From Prostheceraeus crozeri (Eukaryota > Platyhelminthes > Polycladida > Euryleptidae), in NCBI GenBank assembly GCA_907163375.1, contig CAJQUW010002095.1:806001-870000 (forward strand): 64,000 bases of DNA. Reading direction: 5' to 3'. Each line of letters opens with the position of its first letter. Position 1 is the first letter of the stretch. The position numbers and the translations under genes were made by a program. This document shows positions 51,211-62,700 of the stretch, piece by piece. The notes beneath the pieces are model-generated. The model was not told the origin of the DNA, made no database searches, and saw only the letters and a list, made by a program, of their open reading frames with translations.

Positions 51211-52156
51211 AGTCTCAAATACATGGAAAATACGGAAGTCCATACTAAGAAAATTTATTTGGCTACTCTGAGCTCTCGCTGCCTCTTGCAAGAGTAAACG
51301 GCAGAATGAAAGTATGCACAGCACATGGCAGTCGCATCGGTATGAACATTCATCAAAGCATGCACGGACAAAACAATAGCGCCATAGAAATCTACTGTAC
51401 AATAAGAGAAAATTGGATAAGATATTCTATGAAGGAAAATAATTTAATTTAATTTAAATTAATTTAAAGAGGAATTAAAACACAATCGTAAACGAACTCT
51501 TTTTGAGGTTCACACCCTTCGAACCCTTTGATCAGGTTCACTTCTATATTCTTACAATTGTGCTTGCGGAGCAAGCTACGTGGGCAGGACGAGAGGAACC
51601 TCGGTAAGAGGGCAGCTGAACACGTTCCAAAATGGTGTGAAGCCGGCAGGAACCGACCGAGGTCCACTAACCCACCCAGCTCTGCTATTACACAGCATCA
51701 CTTACAGTGTCAACACCGTCCTTCCAAAGACAATTTCAAAGTTGTGAAACTGTGCCAATCAGTGACTGAGCTCCGCATTACAGAAGCAGTACTCATCAGA
51801 CTCACTTCTCCGTCCTTGTGTACTCAAAAAGAGTTCGTTTACGATTGTGTTTTAATTCCTCTTTAAATTAATTTAAATTAAATTAAATTATTTTCCTTCA
51901 TAGAATATCTTATCCAATTTTCTCTTATTGTACAGTAGATTTCTATGGCGCTATTGTTTTGTCCGTGCATGCTTTGATGAATGTTCATACCGATGCGACT
52001 GCCATGTGCTGTGCATACTTTCATTCTGCCGTTTACTCTTGCAAGAGGCAGCGAGAGCTCAGAGTAGCCAAATAAATTTTCTTAGTATGGACTTCCGTAT
52101 TTTCCATGCATTTTACCGATGGGCATATACCAAACGAATATTCAGTCTCAAATACA
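51211..52156 (+). mobile_element. Penelope-like element compound insertion with 13-bp target duplication
   Basis: AGTCTCAAATACA occurs at 51211-51223 and again at 52144-52156, bracketing the insertion. Inside are inverted arms of 286 bp (51222-51507 and 51823-52108) and a central part coding the end of a GIY-YIG endonuclease. Known: Penelope-like retroelements carry RT plus GIY-YIG endonuclease and often insert with a partial inverted copy of themselves. The left arm contains, inverted, the last coding codons and 3' flank that the right arm carries directly. The body is severely 5'-truncated; no RT region remains. Confidence 0.75.
51541..51866 (+). pseudogene. GIY-YIG endonuclease remnant of a Penelope-like element
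   Basis: In one frame YSYNCACGASYVGRTRGTS (51547-51603) carries the Cys-x-Cys plus YVGRT part of the Penelope GIY-YIG domain. After a frameshift near 51600 the next frame continues KRAAEHVPKWCEAG, SAITQHHLQCQH, FKVVKLCQSVTELRITEAVL and a final QKEFVYDCVLIPL. This reproduces the family order R-xxEH-P-W, SA+xxHL, F-+, and E-xLI near the C-terminus. Without the frameshift the product would be about 105 residues. It is inactive as written. Confidence 0.75.
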
Positions 52157-53666
52157 GTAAACTTCATTTATTCGTATTTTTGTCATTCATGAAAAATGAT
52201 TGAGTCAGTGTCACTGAAAGGGGTGATGGATGCACACAGTCAAAATATAAAACACTATTGACTTTCACACGCCCCAAACAGTTTCGAAAGGGGGTGGAAT
52301 TCACACAAATTAAAGGCTCGAAGACAATTTCTGCTGTCTACTGAAATGTTGGTTGGTGGAGAGAAGTTAGTTGAGTACAATTGTGTATGCTCGATTCTCT
52401 GTTGTCGCTATGTCTGACTATACCCAATGATGTATGATCTTCATTTCAGAGATACAGCCACTGAAGAAGTCAGGTATTCAGAGGCTTTATTCATCTTGAA
52501 AATTTTCTTGCAATGCCAGCTAACCTTCGTTTTGTTTGTTTCGTTTGATTTTGTTGGTCTTTCGTAGAAAATATCATCTGGTAGAGATTAGTATGGAAAA
52601 TCTCTGGTATAGATTGATCGGAGCCTAAATATTTTCGAAATATGTAATTGATCAAAATATCTTGCTTCATAATGAAAAAAAATTATCAATATACATGCTT
52701 CATATCTAAAGTATTTAGCCGTTCAACCTACTTTCGCATCATACGTCGTACATGTTCCATGTATCTCATTGCTCATTTGATAATGATAAACTGAAATACG
52801 ATAATTCACATACGACAGTCATTGATATAGACTTATCCCTTTCACACAGACTTATTACGACAGAGCTCTGTGAGATATGTTTTGACACTTCGCATCAATA
52901 AAAAGTTTCGTTTTGATTTGGTATCAATAAAAATAGGAATATTTGCATGATGTCGCTACTGATTGCTATCACAACGTACTCGTACATGTAGCGCCACTCA
53001 AAATATATCAGTTCATCTATATGTACATTGTAAGCTAATTCATGAATTACAATCTTGTCCTCGTGCAATATTCTATTCACGCGTTACTCCATTTGCTTTT
53101 CAATGATTGTCATTCTTAACTTTCTACTTAAATCTAACATTAGCAGAAGTTGATGAAATTTAAATCGATTGCCATCAGAAGCAACAAAATATTAGTTTGA
53201 CAATTTTTCTGAGATAATTTTCACACATGTAGCATCTAGCATAATAAATGCATGAATAAATTATTTAAGCCTACTGCAATCTTATCTTTTAACTTCATTT
53301 GATTAAGAAATGCAAAATTTGAAATTTAGTCTGTAGGTCCCTTAACTTAAATCATCTCTCTACGAGTGAAATAGGTAGCACTAAAAAGAATAGTCAAGAA
53401 TTATACCAAGAAACAGAATCGTTTAAATTTTTTTAGAACCTTAGGCATTTGTGGTACATGAACTTTGATTATAAGTTAATTGTGATGAGGTTACATGTCT
53501 ATTTATCATGTGACAAGTGATCTGATACACTTGAATCTTCATAACAAATCGTAACAACAAATTTGATACTACGAGGCCTCTACCTAGACCTAGATACTTG
53601 AGTGAAAATGAAACTAAAGATGATGCTAGAATATGAAATTGCGCTCACATCATTCACCACTGCAGC
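52157..53666. other. Intron interior, no gene recognised
   Basis: AT-rich. A 24-nt acceptor/donor-bounded stretch at 52450-52473 is noted as a possible microexon but is weak. Confidence 0.5.
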
Positions 53667-54651
53667 AGGTGGGTCAAGTGGGTCAAAGATGTGGTGGGTC
53701 AGGTGGGTCGTGGGTAGGGTGACCAACAGTCATATATTTCATATGACAGTCATATATTTTCATCATCAAATATATGACATATATATGTCATACTTTTTTC
53801 TAAAATGTCATATATGTCATATATTTTCATTATTCATCGTGTGTCATAGTTTTTTTCTCAATGATGATGATAAACAGACTAATGAATTTGTCCATTTGTA
53901 TTGTTTAGCTTCTCAGACAGGTTAGGGTCAAAGTCAACCATTTTGTTCAGAACTCCCTATTTCCAAGAAATTCACCTATTGTTCACGGGAATCCTTATCT
54001 CACTAACGGTGCTGTACCGTTAAGCAATGCCTACTGCCAGCTTTTCGCTGCTCATGCCTACATCACTGTATTAAGATGGCAAAATGAATTGTGCATATCT
54101 ACACTACGCATAGGCTACGCACATGAATTCATTCGATAATGACGTAAATGCAAGTCATTCCTCATCAGTGGTGGCGCTTGCCCGGCTCTCAGAAAAAAAA
54201 AGTTCGAAGATTATCGTCAATTTATTTTACTTGTCCAAATAAATCAACAGCGGTTGAGAATAAAAAGAAATTAGACATTCAGATAAATCTTGATGAGAAA
54301 TCTATTCAAATCTAATTGATGCAGAATGGACTCATCGAAATGTAAACTTTTTAAAAATATTTTTGGCCCAATATGGTTGTCCCTAACGACGCGTGCGTAT
54401 ATACGCGGGAACCCAGCGATTCCCATACTCGCTTGTGATTGGCTTATCCCTGCATCAAATCATACCCGGATGGAGAATACTGAATAAAGAGTTTGACGAG
54501 CACGTATTGTCATATATTGTCATATAATTTTAATATATTTGTCATATATTTTCTTCTTGAGGTGTTGGTCACCCTAGTCGTGGGTCATGTTTTCGTGAAA
54601 AGTCGGTGGGTCAGGTGGGTCGTGGTCAAGTTTCGTTGACCCACTTCCAAC
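53667..54651. repeat. G-rich GTGGGTC element, second copy, split by a transposon
   Basis: The left part (53667-53716) has GTGGGTC units; the right part (54577-54651) continues as in the complete copy at 51066-51185 and ends GACCCACTTCCAAC. Between them lies an 858-bp insertion flanked by TA. The left end lacks the GTTGGAAG terminus and is diverged. Confidence 0.7.
53717..54574. mobile_element. Non-autonomous DNA transposon, 12-bp inverted ends, TA target duplication
   Basis: The element begins GGGTGACCAACA (53717-53728) and ends with its complement TGTTGGTCACCC (54563-54574). It is bracketed by TA (53715-53716 and 54575-54576). Just inside both ends are repeated GTCATATAT-type words. It holds no transposase-like open frame (53602-53925 is AT-rich noise), so it must depend on a partner. 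Because the host sequence is known from the intact G-rich copy, the insertion point is unusually clear. Confidence 0.75.
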
Positions 54652-54914
54652 TCTTGCATGTTGTCTACGAGTATATCGATAGCTTATCCCTTTGGCTTAG
54701 CAGTGGCTAGCCATTCCCTCCCGATTCCATTAACGTCACCTCACTTTAATGCAGTGACGCGGTCTTTTGTTTGCCATTGCAAATAAATGAAGCTTAAGCG
54801 TCAATCCTCCCCCACTTGGGGTTTGGACGGTGTTGGCATGTTCATATTCAGACTTTCACGTAGCGTTGTGATGCTTTTAGTTCGGATGCCATGCCTGCCG
54901 ACTTCCTATGACAC
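54652..54914. other. Short intron stretch, nothing recognised
   Basis: No coding sequence or repeat defined. Confidence 0.5.
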
Positions 54915-54972
54915 TTTCGGGGTTCGACCTCTAGTGTTTCTTAGTACTTAACCATTATGCCACGAAGGAGAC
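54915..54972 (-). repeat. tRNA-like relic, minus strand
   Basis: On the minus strand TGGCATAATGGTTAAGTAC (54944-54962) is a good box A and AGGTCGAACCCCG (54919-54931) a box B. The acceptor arm is not paired, so it is a tRNA-derived repeat. Confidence 0.55.
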
Positions 54973-57900
54973 CACTTTACCACACCACCACAGCAAGGGC
55001 TGATTAGATTAGTTGATCCTTGTAATTATTTGCTCGTATAAGAACTGCAACCTGTCAACTATATTATTGGAAACACAGACGATTAATATTACCTATGTAT
55101 TCTCAAGGGCAAAATAGATAGTGCGCTGTCGAGGATTGACTTTTTTGGATAAATCACTCCCCTCACGCGCACTAAATTGTTTTCTTTGAGTTTCTTTCAG
55201 TAACATGAATTTTGGGTTCACAATGATTTCAAAGAATGAATTAATCAGTACCCTGCTACTGATAGTGGCTCTACAAGTGCAAGTGAAAAAAACTGGAATC
55301 AGTCAATTTCATCGGCTCTGCAATAAAAAGGAGCAGTCTTTCTTAGAATATAGTAACTTTCAGTATACTTATCCTTTGTATTATTGCCTTTTCAGTATTA
55401 ATCTGTCGGTCACTGCGTGTGGAACCCCGCTCTTCTGGGTTTAATTGTTCAGGTTAAATACAGCTAAGTGAGTACCTGCTGTGACTGACCTTGTATTCCA
55501 TTAGGGATCTGTGGCCTTTTGTTCTGATTACACATTCTATAAGATATTTCTTGAGAATTTCGTCAGTGAGGCTGAATAAAATCATGAATCCAACATGCAA
55601 AGTTGGCCGGTTTTGCCGAATGTTGGAAACATGTTATATACGTGGATCTACACATATTTCTAATTGTGTTTATCCCTACCTGGTCTGTCCGCTTGGGAGC
55701 TAAATTAGTCCTCGTAAGGAATAGGTCAAAGTATATTGTGATTCTTATATATGTTATGTTCTTCTTACTATAGCTATGCTTAGTGTTGCCCGTCATTTAG
55801 GACAACAATTGAGAGGAATTGGATGACCGCGATGTCAGATGGAGCAGTCCCATATTCCACATTCATTTCTGAAGTATTGAGTGTACTCTGTCTTTAAATG
55901 ACATCATTTCAATCCTACTCGAGTAAACAGCAATGCGTCAAATAAACAAACACGGATATTGAAGCTAAATATGTGCAGATATGTGTGAGAGAAGTGGAAT
56001 TATCGTGTTAAGCAAGCTAATATTCTCACGCTGCGGAACAGTTCCTGCAAAGCTCGGATGTCACGTAAAAACCTGCTTGATGACATTTGCAGAGAAGTTT
56101 GGGTGTTTTACCAAAGACGAAATACCCGAGATCGGTGTTCTTCACAAGCGCAAAAATATCAAGACACAGACGAGTTGATTCGGAAAAATGGCAAATGTGT
56201 TCTAACTGAAGGATTCTAGAATTTGCACAGATTTCTTGTGAGAAACAGTAAATACTGTGAAAAATCATAATTTTGTGTCTTTCTACCTTTTATGACAGAT
56301 TCCAGGCTTTGCGATTATGTGCATGACCACAGAGATTATTATTTACAAATAAAGTGCGATTTTTTGAGATCCCTTAGAAATTGGAACATCCGAAAACTTG
56401 AAGAATGGCAAATATGGTGAGGATGAGAAAGAAGGACGTCAAGCCTCAATGAATATGTAGTTTATTAGTCTCGACTTTTGAAGTTTAATTCAGACAAGCT
56501 AATTATCGTAATCAAACCTATTTAGCTACTTTTTCTTTACATTACTTAGGCATCGATCATGCACACTTTTGTTGATCACATGATACGTACCCCACCCACA
56601 ATTACAAACTGGTCACGTGTTGTTTTATTGTCATAGAGTTCAAAGTAATATCGACTTTTTGATCCAAAATCTGAGAAAGATGTCTGCATAAATCGATTAT
56701 TTGTTGTATGAGCTAATGTAGCATAATTTTTCTCTTTTTGCACGAACACAAAATGAATATTTTATAATAAAATTTCTTGACATCTGTTGTGGGATGCGAC
56801 AAAAGCAATTAATCATTAGATGTTTATCAAGAGTCAGTAAATTTTCACTGCTTTATAATTATACTAGTATTCAGTAGTAAAATTCAAAGTCTTGCCACAC
56901 TATTCTGTCGCTCAAAGCAGTTACTTAAGTTTAATAGGATTTCAATATTCAATCGTCAGTTTCAGCGAGATGCATCAGCACTCACATGCAAAATTTCATG
57001 AAATTTTGTTTTTGGAGTTGTTACTTACTGTCAACGTCAGAATTTTTTCTGTCTACCAGGAATAATAAATTCTAAACGAAGTGTTTTGAAAACTCATTCA
57101 ATGAGGGAGAATTTTCATTTCATCGATCAACTATATGCATCACTGCTATCGCGTTCCTGCAAACAGCCATGTTTATTGAAGATTCGAATAATCTATATGA
57201 TACAATTAGTAGATTTGTTTATTAATATGCAGCAAATGTTAAGATAACTCCTCTCGAAGACTCTATCGCGTTATTGGTATGTAAATATGAACTTGTAGTC
57301 TAGTTCGATGACTATTCAATGGGAAGTTATTCTCTTGTGAATATGCTGTATAATCCGTCCCGACTGTGTTGAATAATACAGAAGAATCAAAGCGCTCGAC
57401 CAATGCACTTTCCGATCGGAATAAAAGGTATTTAAAGAATGCGCAACGCATGAAGAGATATTCTCTGAAGTCCTGGGAACTTCGAAATCGCAATCTCTCT
57501 CCGTATTTCTATCTGCATTCATAAAGATATTTCAAGTCCTAGTTCCTCAATTCCATTTTATTATCAAATTTTCATTAATGTGATCGATTTTCTGGATATA
57601 TAAATTTGCTGTGAAATGCTACGTGTTCGGAAAACACACAAGTTTTTGATAAGGATTAAACACTAAAAGTAAACAATGAATTGCTTGAAAATTGTCACAA
57701 TTAAACCCAGCACACTATAGCTCCCGTATCAAATGATGTCTATGATAGCGATTTCGTTGCAATTCTGCATTTTAATAGAAGTCCAAAAAAGGGCAATACA
57801 GAATCAACAGAAATTTGTTTCTCATGAGATAATTGCATCAACATTTTCCCTTTCCTGAAGACAATAGTTGATGTGTAGAATTGATAACTTGTCATCTTAT

Positions 57901-59508
57901 AAACGTGCTCGGAAAGCACTCGTTAAATAGCTGTCGATTCGACGATGCGCATGCATTCCGAGGGGCTCAGCATATTCATAGGCAGTAGGCAATAATATCA
58001 AGTTTTTAGGGAGTAAAGTAGACATTTTGTAAAACTGCTCTAAATGTCACTTATCCACTGTAACTCTCTTTGAACGTGAATAAATGACATTTAGATGAAA
58101 TGAAGGACACCTTTGTGGAAGGCATCGAGGTAATGACATTTAAATGAACCGCCATGAAGATTCCATTTAATTAATGACGCGTTATAGGACAGCCCCATTA
58201 GCAGTTAATGGTCACACACCAACGTTCCTAGCGAGAGATTTGATTATCGCGGATTTTAACGGAAGTCCGGTCTAGACGAAACTCATAGTTATTGTCGGAT
58301 GTACGAGTATGTGGTCACATTTAATTACAGTTAATCTACCAATCTACTTAACTGCCTAATATTTGGGCATCTAATTAAGGCCTCCGATGGATTACCGATG
58401 GTATTGTTCCATCATATTTGAAGTCAAAATTAGCATCATTTCCTCAAAAAATGAAAATTGAGAATTATTGTATATGTCCATGAAAATTCGAGTCAAAATC
58501 ACTTTGCATAATGAGGAAATCAATTTAATAAAGTGATAACATTGTCTACACAATCTCACACCTAAGCATATTTAAAGCAGTTATATTTAATGCATCTGTT
58601 AATGCATAGAGCAATTTTCAAGAATATTTTTTTCTTAATCTTTCGTCAGTGTCTTTTTTCTAATTTTGTGTTCTGAACTAATCAGTTTATGTCGATTATT
58701 CGTTCTGCCAGAAGACTCTTTTCACTTAAAACCTCGTAATAATTTTACAGTCAGAAGATACATGTACAAATGTGAAATACAAATTAGGTTCATATAAATA
58801 ACTCAAGTCTCTCCGTTCAATTGCACTTTTCTACATGGTCTTGCGTCAAATAAACTTGTTTAAATACGACTTTAAAGAAGCTTTAGTTTTTGAATGATTA
58901 GGGAACGATACAAAAATATTGATTAAATGTTCCATTACTAAAATCTTCTTCAATATTAAGATTTCCAAGACTGCGGTAGATGTGTATGGCATAATAAATG
59001 ATAATGAAATGATGCATATAATCGTCTTTGTAAAATAATGTACTGATAAAGATGCGCATTATTAAATGTTAGCGCACGAGTACTTTGAAAATGTGTCGCA
59101 ATTCAAACCGTGTTAAACCCTACAATTTTTGAGAACTTAGAAATAATGTTAAAACTGGAAGTCGCTAAAGCAGATGTCACGCATTTACCTTACACTGTTG
59201 CTGAAAAAATAAGACAAGACAGCTGCCTTGGGACTCGTCACTCCACCCCACCCTACCCTACCCCTAGTGCACAATACAAAAGTAACCAAGTGTTGTAAGC
59301 ACAGAATTTGACCGGACAGATTGATATACTGTACAGAATATTTCTAACTTGAGATTGATAAGATTTGTCTTAGATGTCCCTTTCTGGTAGGAAGCAAGAA
59401 ATAGGTCGGTGATCAAGTTGGCAACTGATAGAAGCAGCTACGAATTTGATGTTCAGAGCTCACACGCAAACGTCAAAATAATCACAACTCTGCTTTTTTG
59501 ACTTTCAG
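54973..59508. other. Intron interior up to the NAV short exons
   Basis: No supported exon. Open frames at 55205-55444, 55491-55703, 55981-56178 and 59110-59298 lack domains and splice sites in the right phase. Ends with the acceptor gactttcag before 59509. Confidence 0.55.
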
Positions 59509-59555
59509 CGAAAGGATCGTGTCTATCCCTCGCTTCGGCTAGTTCTTGTGTTTCG
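59509..59555 (+). CDS. NAV: NAV short exon (SLASASS motif)
   Basis: The 47-nt exon lies between acceptor gactttcag (AG at 59507-59508) and donor GTAAGT (59556). It enters in phase 1 and leaves in phase 0, so it joins directly to the exon ending at 50724. It reads (A)KGSCLSLASASSCVS, equivalent to the vertebrate NAV segment GSSLSLVSSTSSLYS that sits just before the coiled coil. The match is short, but position, phase and the following exons make it secure. Confidence 0.88.
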
Positions 59556-59611
59556 GTAAGTCATGTCTGGTTGACATTTATTTCGTGACTAACACCTCAC
59601 TTCTATTTCAG

Positions 59612-59635
59612 ACGGAGGATAAACAAGCTCACGAA
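59612..59635 (+). CDS. NAV: NAV 24-nt microexon (TEDKQAHE)
   Basis: Acceptor ttctatttcag (AG at 59610-59611) and donor GTAAGT (59636) enclose eight codons, phase 0 on both sides: TEDKQAHE. It fits the vertebrate NAV stretch STAEEKAHSEQ preceding the coiled coil. At 24 nt and phase-neutral, it could be skipped without changing the frame; the sequence cannot show whether it is. Confidence 0.88.
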
Positions 59636-59705
59636 GTAAGTGTTATAGAGAGATGAATATACAAAGAATATTTCATGTATACATCTTATTTACTTCTCTG
59701 TTTAG

Positions 59706-59780
59706 ATCAGGAAATTGCGACGAGAACTGGAGAACGCTCAAGATAAGGTTTCAACGTTGACGACTCAGTTGTGTACGAAT
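59706..59780 (+). CDS. NAV: NAV exon: start of the conserved coiled coil
   Basis: Acceptor ttctctgtttag (AG at 59704-59705) and donor GTGAGT (59781) enclose 25 codons, phase 0 to 0. The product runs IRKLRRELENAQDKVSTL then TTQLCTN and is close to the NAV coiled coil (IHKLRRELVASQEKVATL then TSQLSAN). Heptad hydrophobics (I, L, L, A, V, L, L) are visible. The next conserved stretch (AHLVAAF in the family) was not found in the remaining 4.2 kb, so the following exon is probably past the end. This exon identifies the gene most firmly. Confidence 0.93.
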
Positions 59781-62700
59781 GTGAGTTTCCATTATATTCA
59801 ATTTATAATTGAGCTTCGTTATTTTGTTTTATATATAATTGTTGGTTGGCGAAGTGACTTGCGGCTAGTGTTCAAATGAGAAATGTCAAATATGTTTCAT
59901 AGCACTTGATGTTCGAAGCTTTGACTTCTAAGCAGATAGAAATAAGTTTTATTTTTGTATCAATTTACAGCTAATTTTTCGTTGAATCAGTGTGATGACA
60001 ATTTAGATGTCGACATGTGAGTGAAAATTGTTGTTAAATAAGTTGTTAATTAATTTCTTCTTATCTAGTTAACACTTAAATGTAATACGTAGCAGGATTT
60101 TATGATGTCGCTAAATAATGATTATTACCTTCAGTAGACTGTAGAGGTTTCTTGATCAATCGATGTGACATCGCTTAGTAAGATTTTATTGCAAGAAATC
60201 AAGAAAGCACAAGTCTTCAACCGAGAATGTAATAAATTCGATGTAAAATGATCACATTACATGGTACACAAAGGTATTCATTCCTTTTAAAGATATCGAC
60301 CACAGATCTGTTTCTAAGAGGAAAGCAGTATCAATTATAGTTGTATCTGCTGCTGTAATCTTTCATGGGTTCCATTACTGATGACAAAGAAGACACTGAC
60401 TGGCCATGCTGAGTGGTTCAGAAGCAAAGAACAGAAGCCCTTGATATCGCAGAATGCGCTTTGTTCTATTCTTCGGCAACGCATGTGCTGATACTGAAAT
60501 ATACCAACATGCAACCATCACAACACACATTTAACATTCAATAGATATCTCGCTGGGTAATCATATCCTTCAGCAAATAATTCGTCAAATAGGACTTGTT
60601 CTCGTTGTCACCGACATTTCACGTGCTTTCCTTTATTTGTCTATATTTTCGTTGATTATACGTTTACATTGCATTTTGACTCCTTTATGGATTTCCTTTT
60701 CTTTCTATTGTCTTCATCATCATTGTCTTCCCTATCCTGATTTGCTTGTTTGTCCTCATGTTCTTGATTTATTGTCCTGACTGAGACTTCTACCCTTCCG
60801 GTGAATTTTTCTTTACTTGTTCGACATCTAACTCATTCCATTATTCGCCTGGAGATGTTGAGACCGTGTTTTGGCTTGCCTGGCATCTCAGATGTCACCT
60901 CAGTTGAACGCACTCTTGCTTGAGGTCATTGAAGAGAATTATTGATTGAAGAGAGAGCAGAAGGAAACAGAAAATGAAAGTTTCCCATAATTTGCTAATT
61001 GAACTGCCTGATGGGTGAAATGCAACTGGCAAGGTATTGAAGAGTCACAGATGTTCATGCTCCGGAAATGTAAACAGAAGGCAGTTGATAATTAAATCCT
61101 CAACAGAATCATCACTTGACTTTGATTTGAATCAGAGGAATTCGTGGTTCGATGCATTACTCCATGACACGAAATCTTAGCAGTGTCAGGAACATCATTC
61201 AATTACATTCCGTGTTTCACTATGAGAGAGCTGTTGTAAGGCTGAAGTTGCACGAAATGTAACTGAGATTTAATATAAGAGAGTGATATTAGTTATGAAC
61301 GTGTGAAAGAGGATCTCTCAAACTCATCTACTACCTGTCCAGGCAACTCTGCCATAATAATACTCACTTTTGAGAGTCTATCCCTCACTTACGAGTATTA
61401 ATACGATAATCTAATCAGCAGCACTGATTCTTTCATTGCAAGTGAAAATAGCCTTTATTATCCGTCGATTGAAAAAAAGAGTTATCAAGCTAGTGCAAGT
61501 TAGTTGAAAAAAGGATAATTGGATCACACTAGAAGCTTACGCTTCCGGATCAGTCGCAGCTGGGGCTGCTCAGATACGCTAGAGATATTTTTTGATCAGG
61601 TTGTTTAGGTGATTATCCAAATATATGGGTCTGCAACTCCACATCGTGAAATCTGTCCGTAATTGGTATTTTATTATGTGTGATAAACTATGACATAATT
61701 CGTTCCGTTATAGAAGAACTTGTATCTTGAGTAGGTGCCGATAAGTCATCTCATCGGTAGCATTCGGTCAGTATCGTTTTGGTCATTTATACAGAATTGA
61801 GACTTAAAAATCCATTTCACATGAAAAATGAACTAATGCTCAAGCATCGCGTGACGCCCACAGCTATTTGACATTATAAAACGCAGCATATTCGATCTAT
61901 CTAAAATTTAGTTGCTATCAAGAAATTTGGCATTTCTAATTTCTCCAACCCATGAGCTATGTACATCTAGAAACTATGGTAGAAACCTAGTACATCCGCA
62001 CACGGTCTCATTATAAAAATTGTCAGTCCGCAAAAGTGGAAAATGTTAAGAGATAGTTGACTTTTCCTCAATGACTTGCTACCTGTGATCGGTTTCTCAC
62101 ATCATCAATGACGAAAGAATTGCTACATGAATCAGCGACACTTGGGTATCAATTACACGCGTTCAGTACTGGAAATGCATCTTCTCCAGTATTACATCAC
62201 CACTGTGATCTACACCGACGGTTTCCTGAAGCTCCGTTGTCGCTCTCACCCTCTCTCTGCATCATGTTTATTTTAATACAAGTGGTAGTTATAGTGGTGG
62301 ACCACCTGTGTCGTTGTCCAAGCTTTAGTGATAACTTGTACATGTGGTGAGGAAGCTTGGTTACAAGTGCCGAAAGTTATGTCGACCATGAGGAGGAGAT
62401 ACGGCCTTGACGATTGGAATGTAGTTCGCAGTGTGAATCTCGCCTGTATGTCTTCATTCCATCAATAGGTGATAGTTGGTTGAAGAACTTAATCGAATAT
62501 TCCATTATTTTTCGTTTAATCGTTATTTTTTGGCAATGAAAGTTTTTTCATTCCAATGGAATATACTCAGTGCATTTTTGCAGCTCTGATATTTGTTTAT
62601 CATGTATCCATATGATGAAATTTTTATGGCCACGAGACACTATTTTCTGCATTTTCATGGTTAGGTGGGACTACCGACTTGTAGGTTCAAATGTATTCAT

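Larger units (their letters stand above)
23000..59780 (+). other. NAV: Neuron navigator (NAV/UNC-53/sickie) gene, internal part of the locus
   Basis: This is the span from the first to the last supported exon of a neuron navigator homologue. Seen: five exons with GT...AG borders whose phases chain without a break (23000-25757 exits in phase 2, 49724-50724 enters in 2 and exits in 1, 59509-59555 enters in 1 and exits in 0, then 59612-59635 and 59706-59780, both 0 to 0). Known: NAV proteins are large cytoskeletal regulators with an N-terminal calponin-homology domain, a long Ser-rich disordered middle, coiled coils and a C-terminal AAA ATPase; they act at microtubule plus ends and actin in axon guidance and cell migration. 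Only the disordered middle and the start of the coiled coil are here. No calponin-homology exon was found upstream and no continuation of the coiled coil downstream, so both ends probably lie beyond the window. Confidence 0.88.

Noticed and set aside
59995-60021. Possible further NAV exon (open nine codons between an AG and GTGAGT)
   Set aside because: The peptide (CDDNLDVD) does not match the expected AHLVAAF continuation and the acceptor tract is poor.
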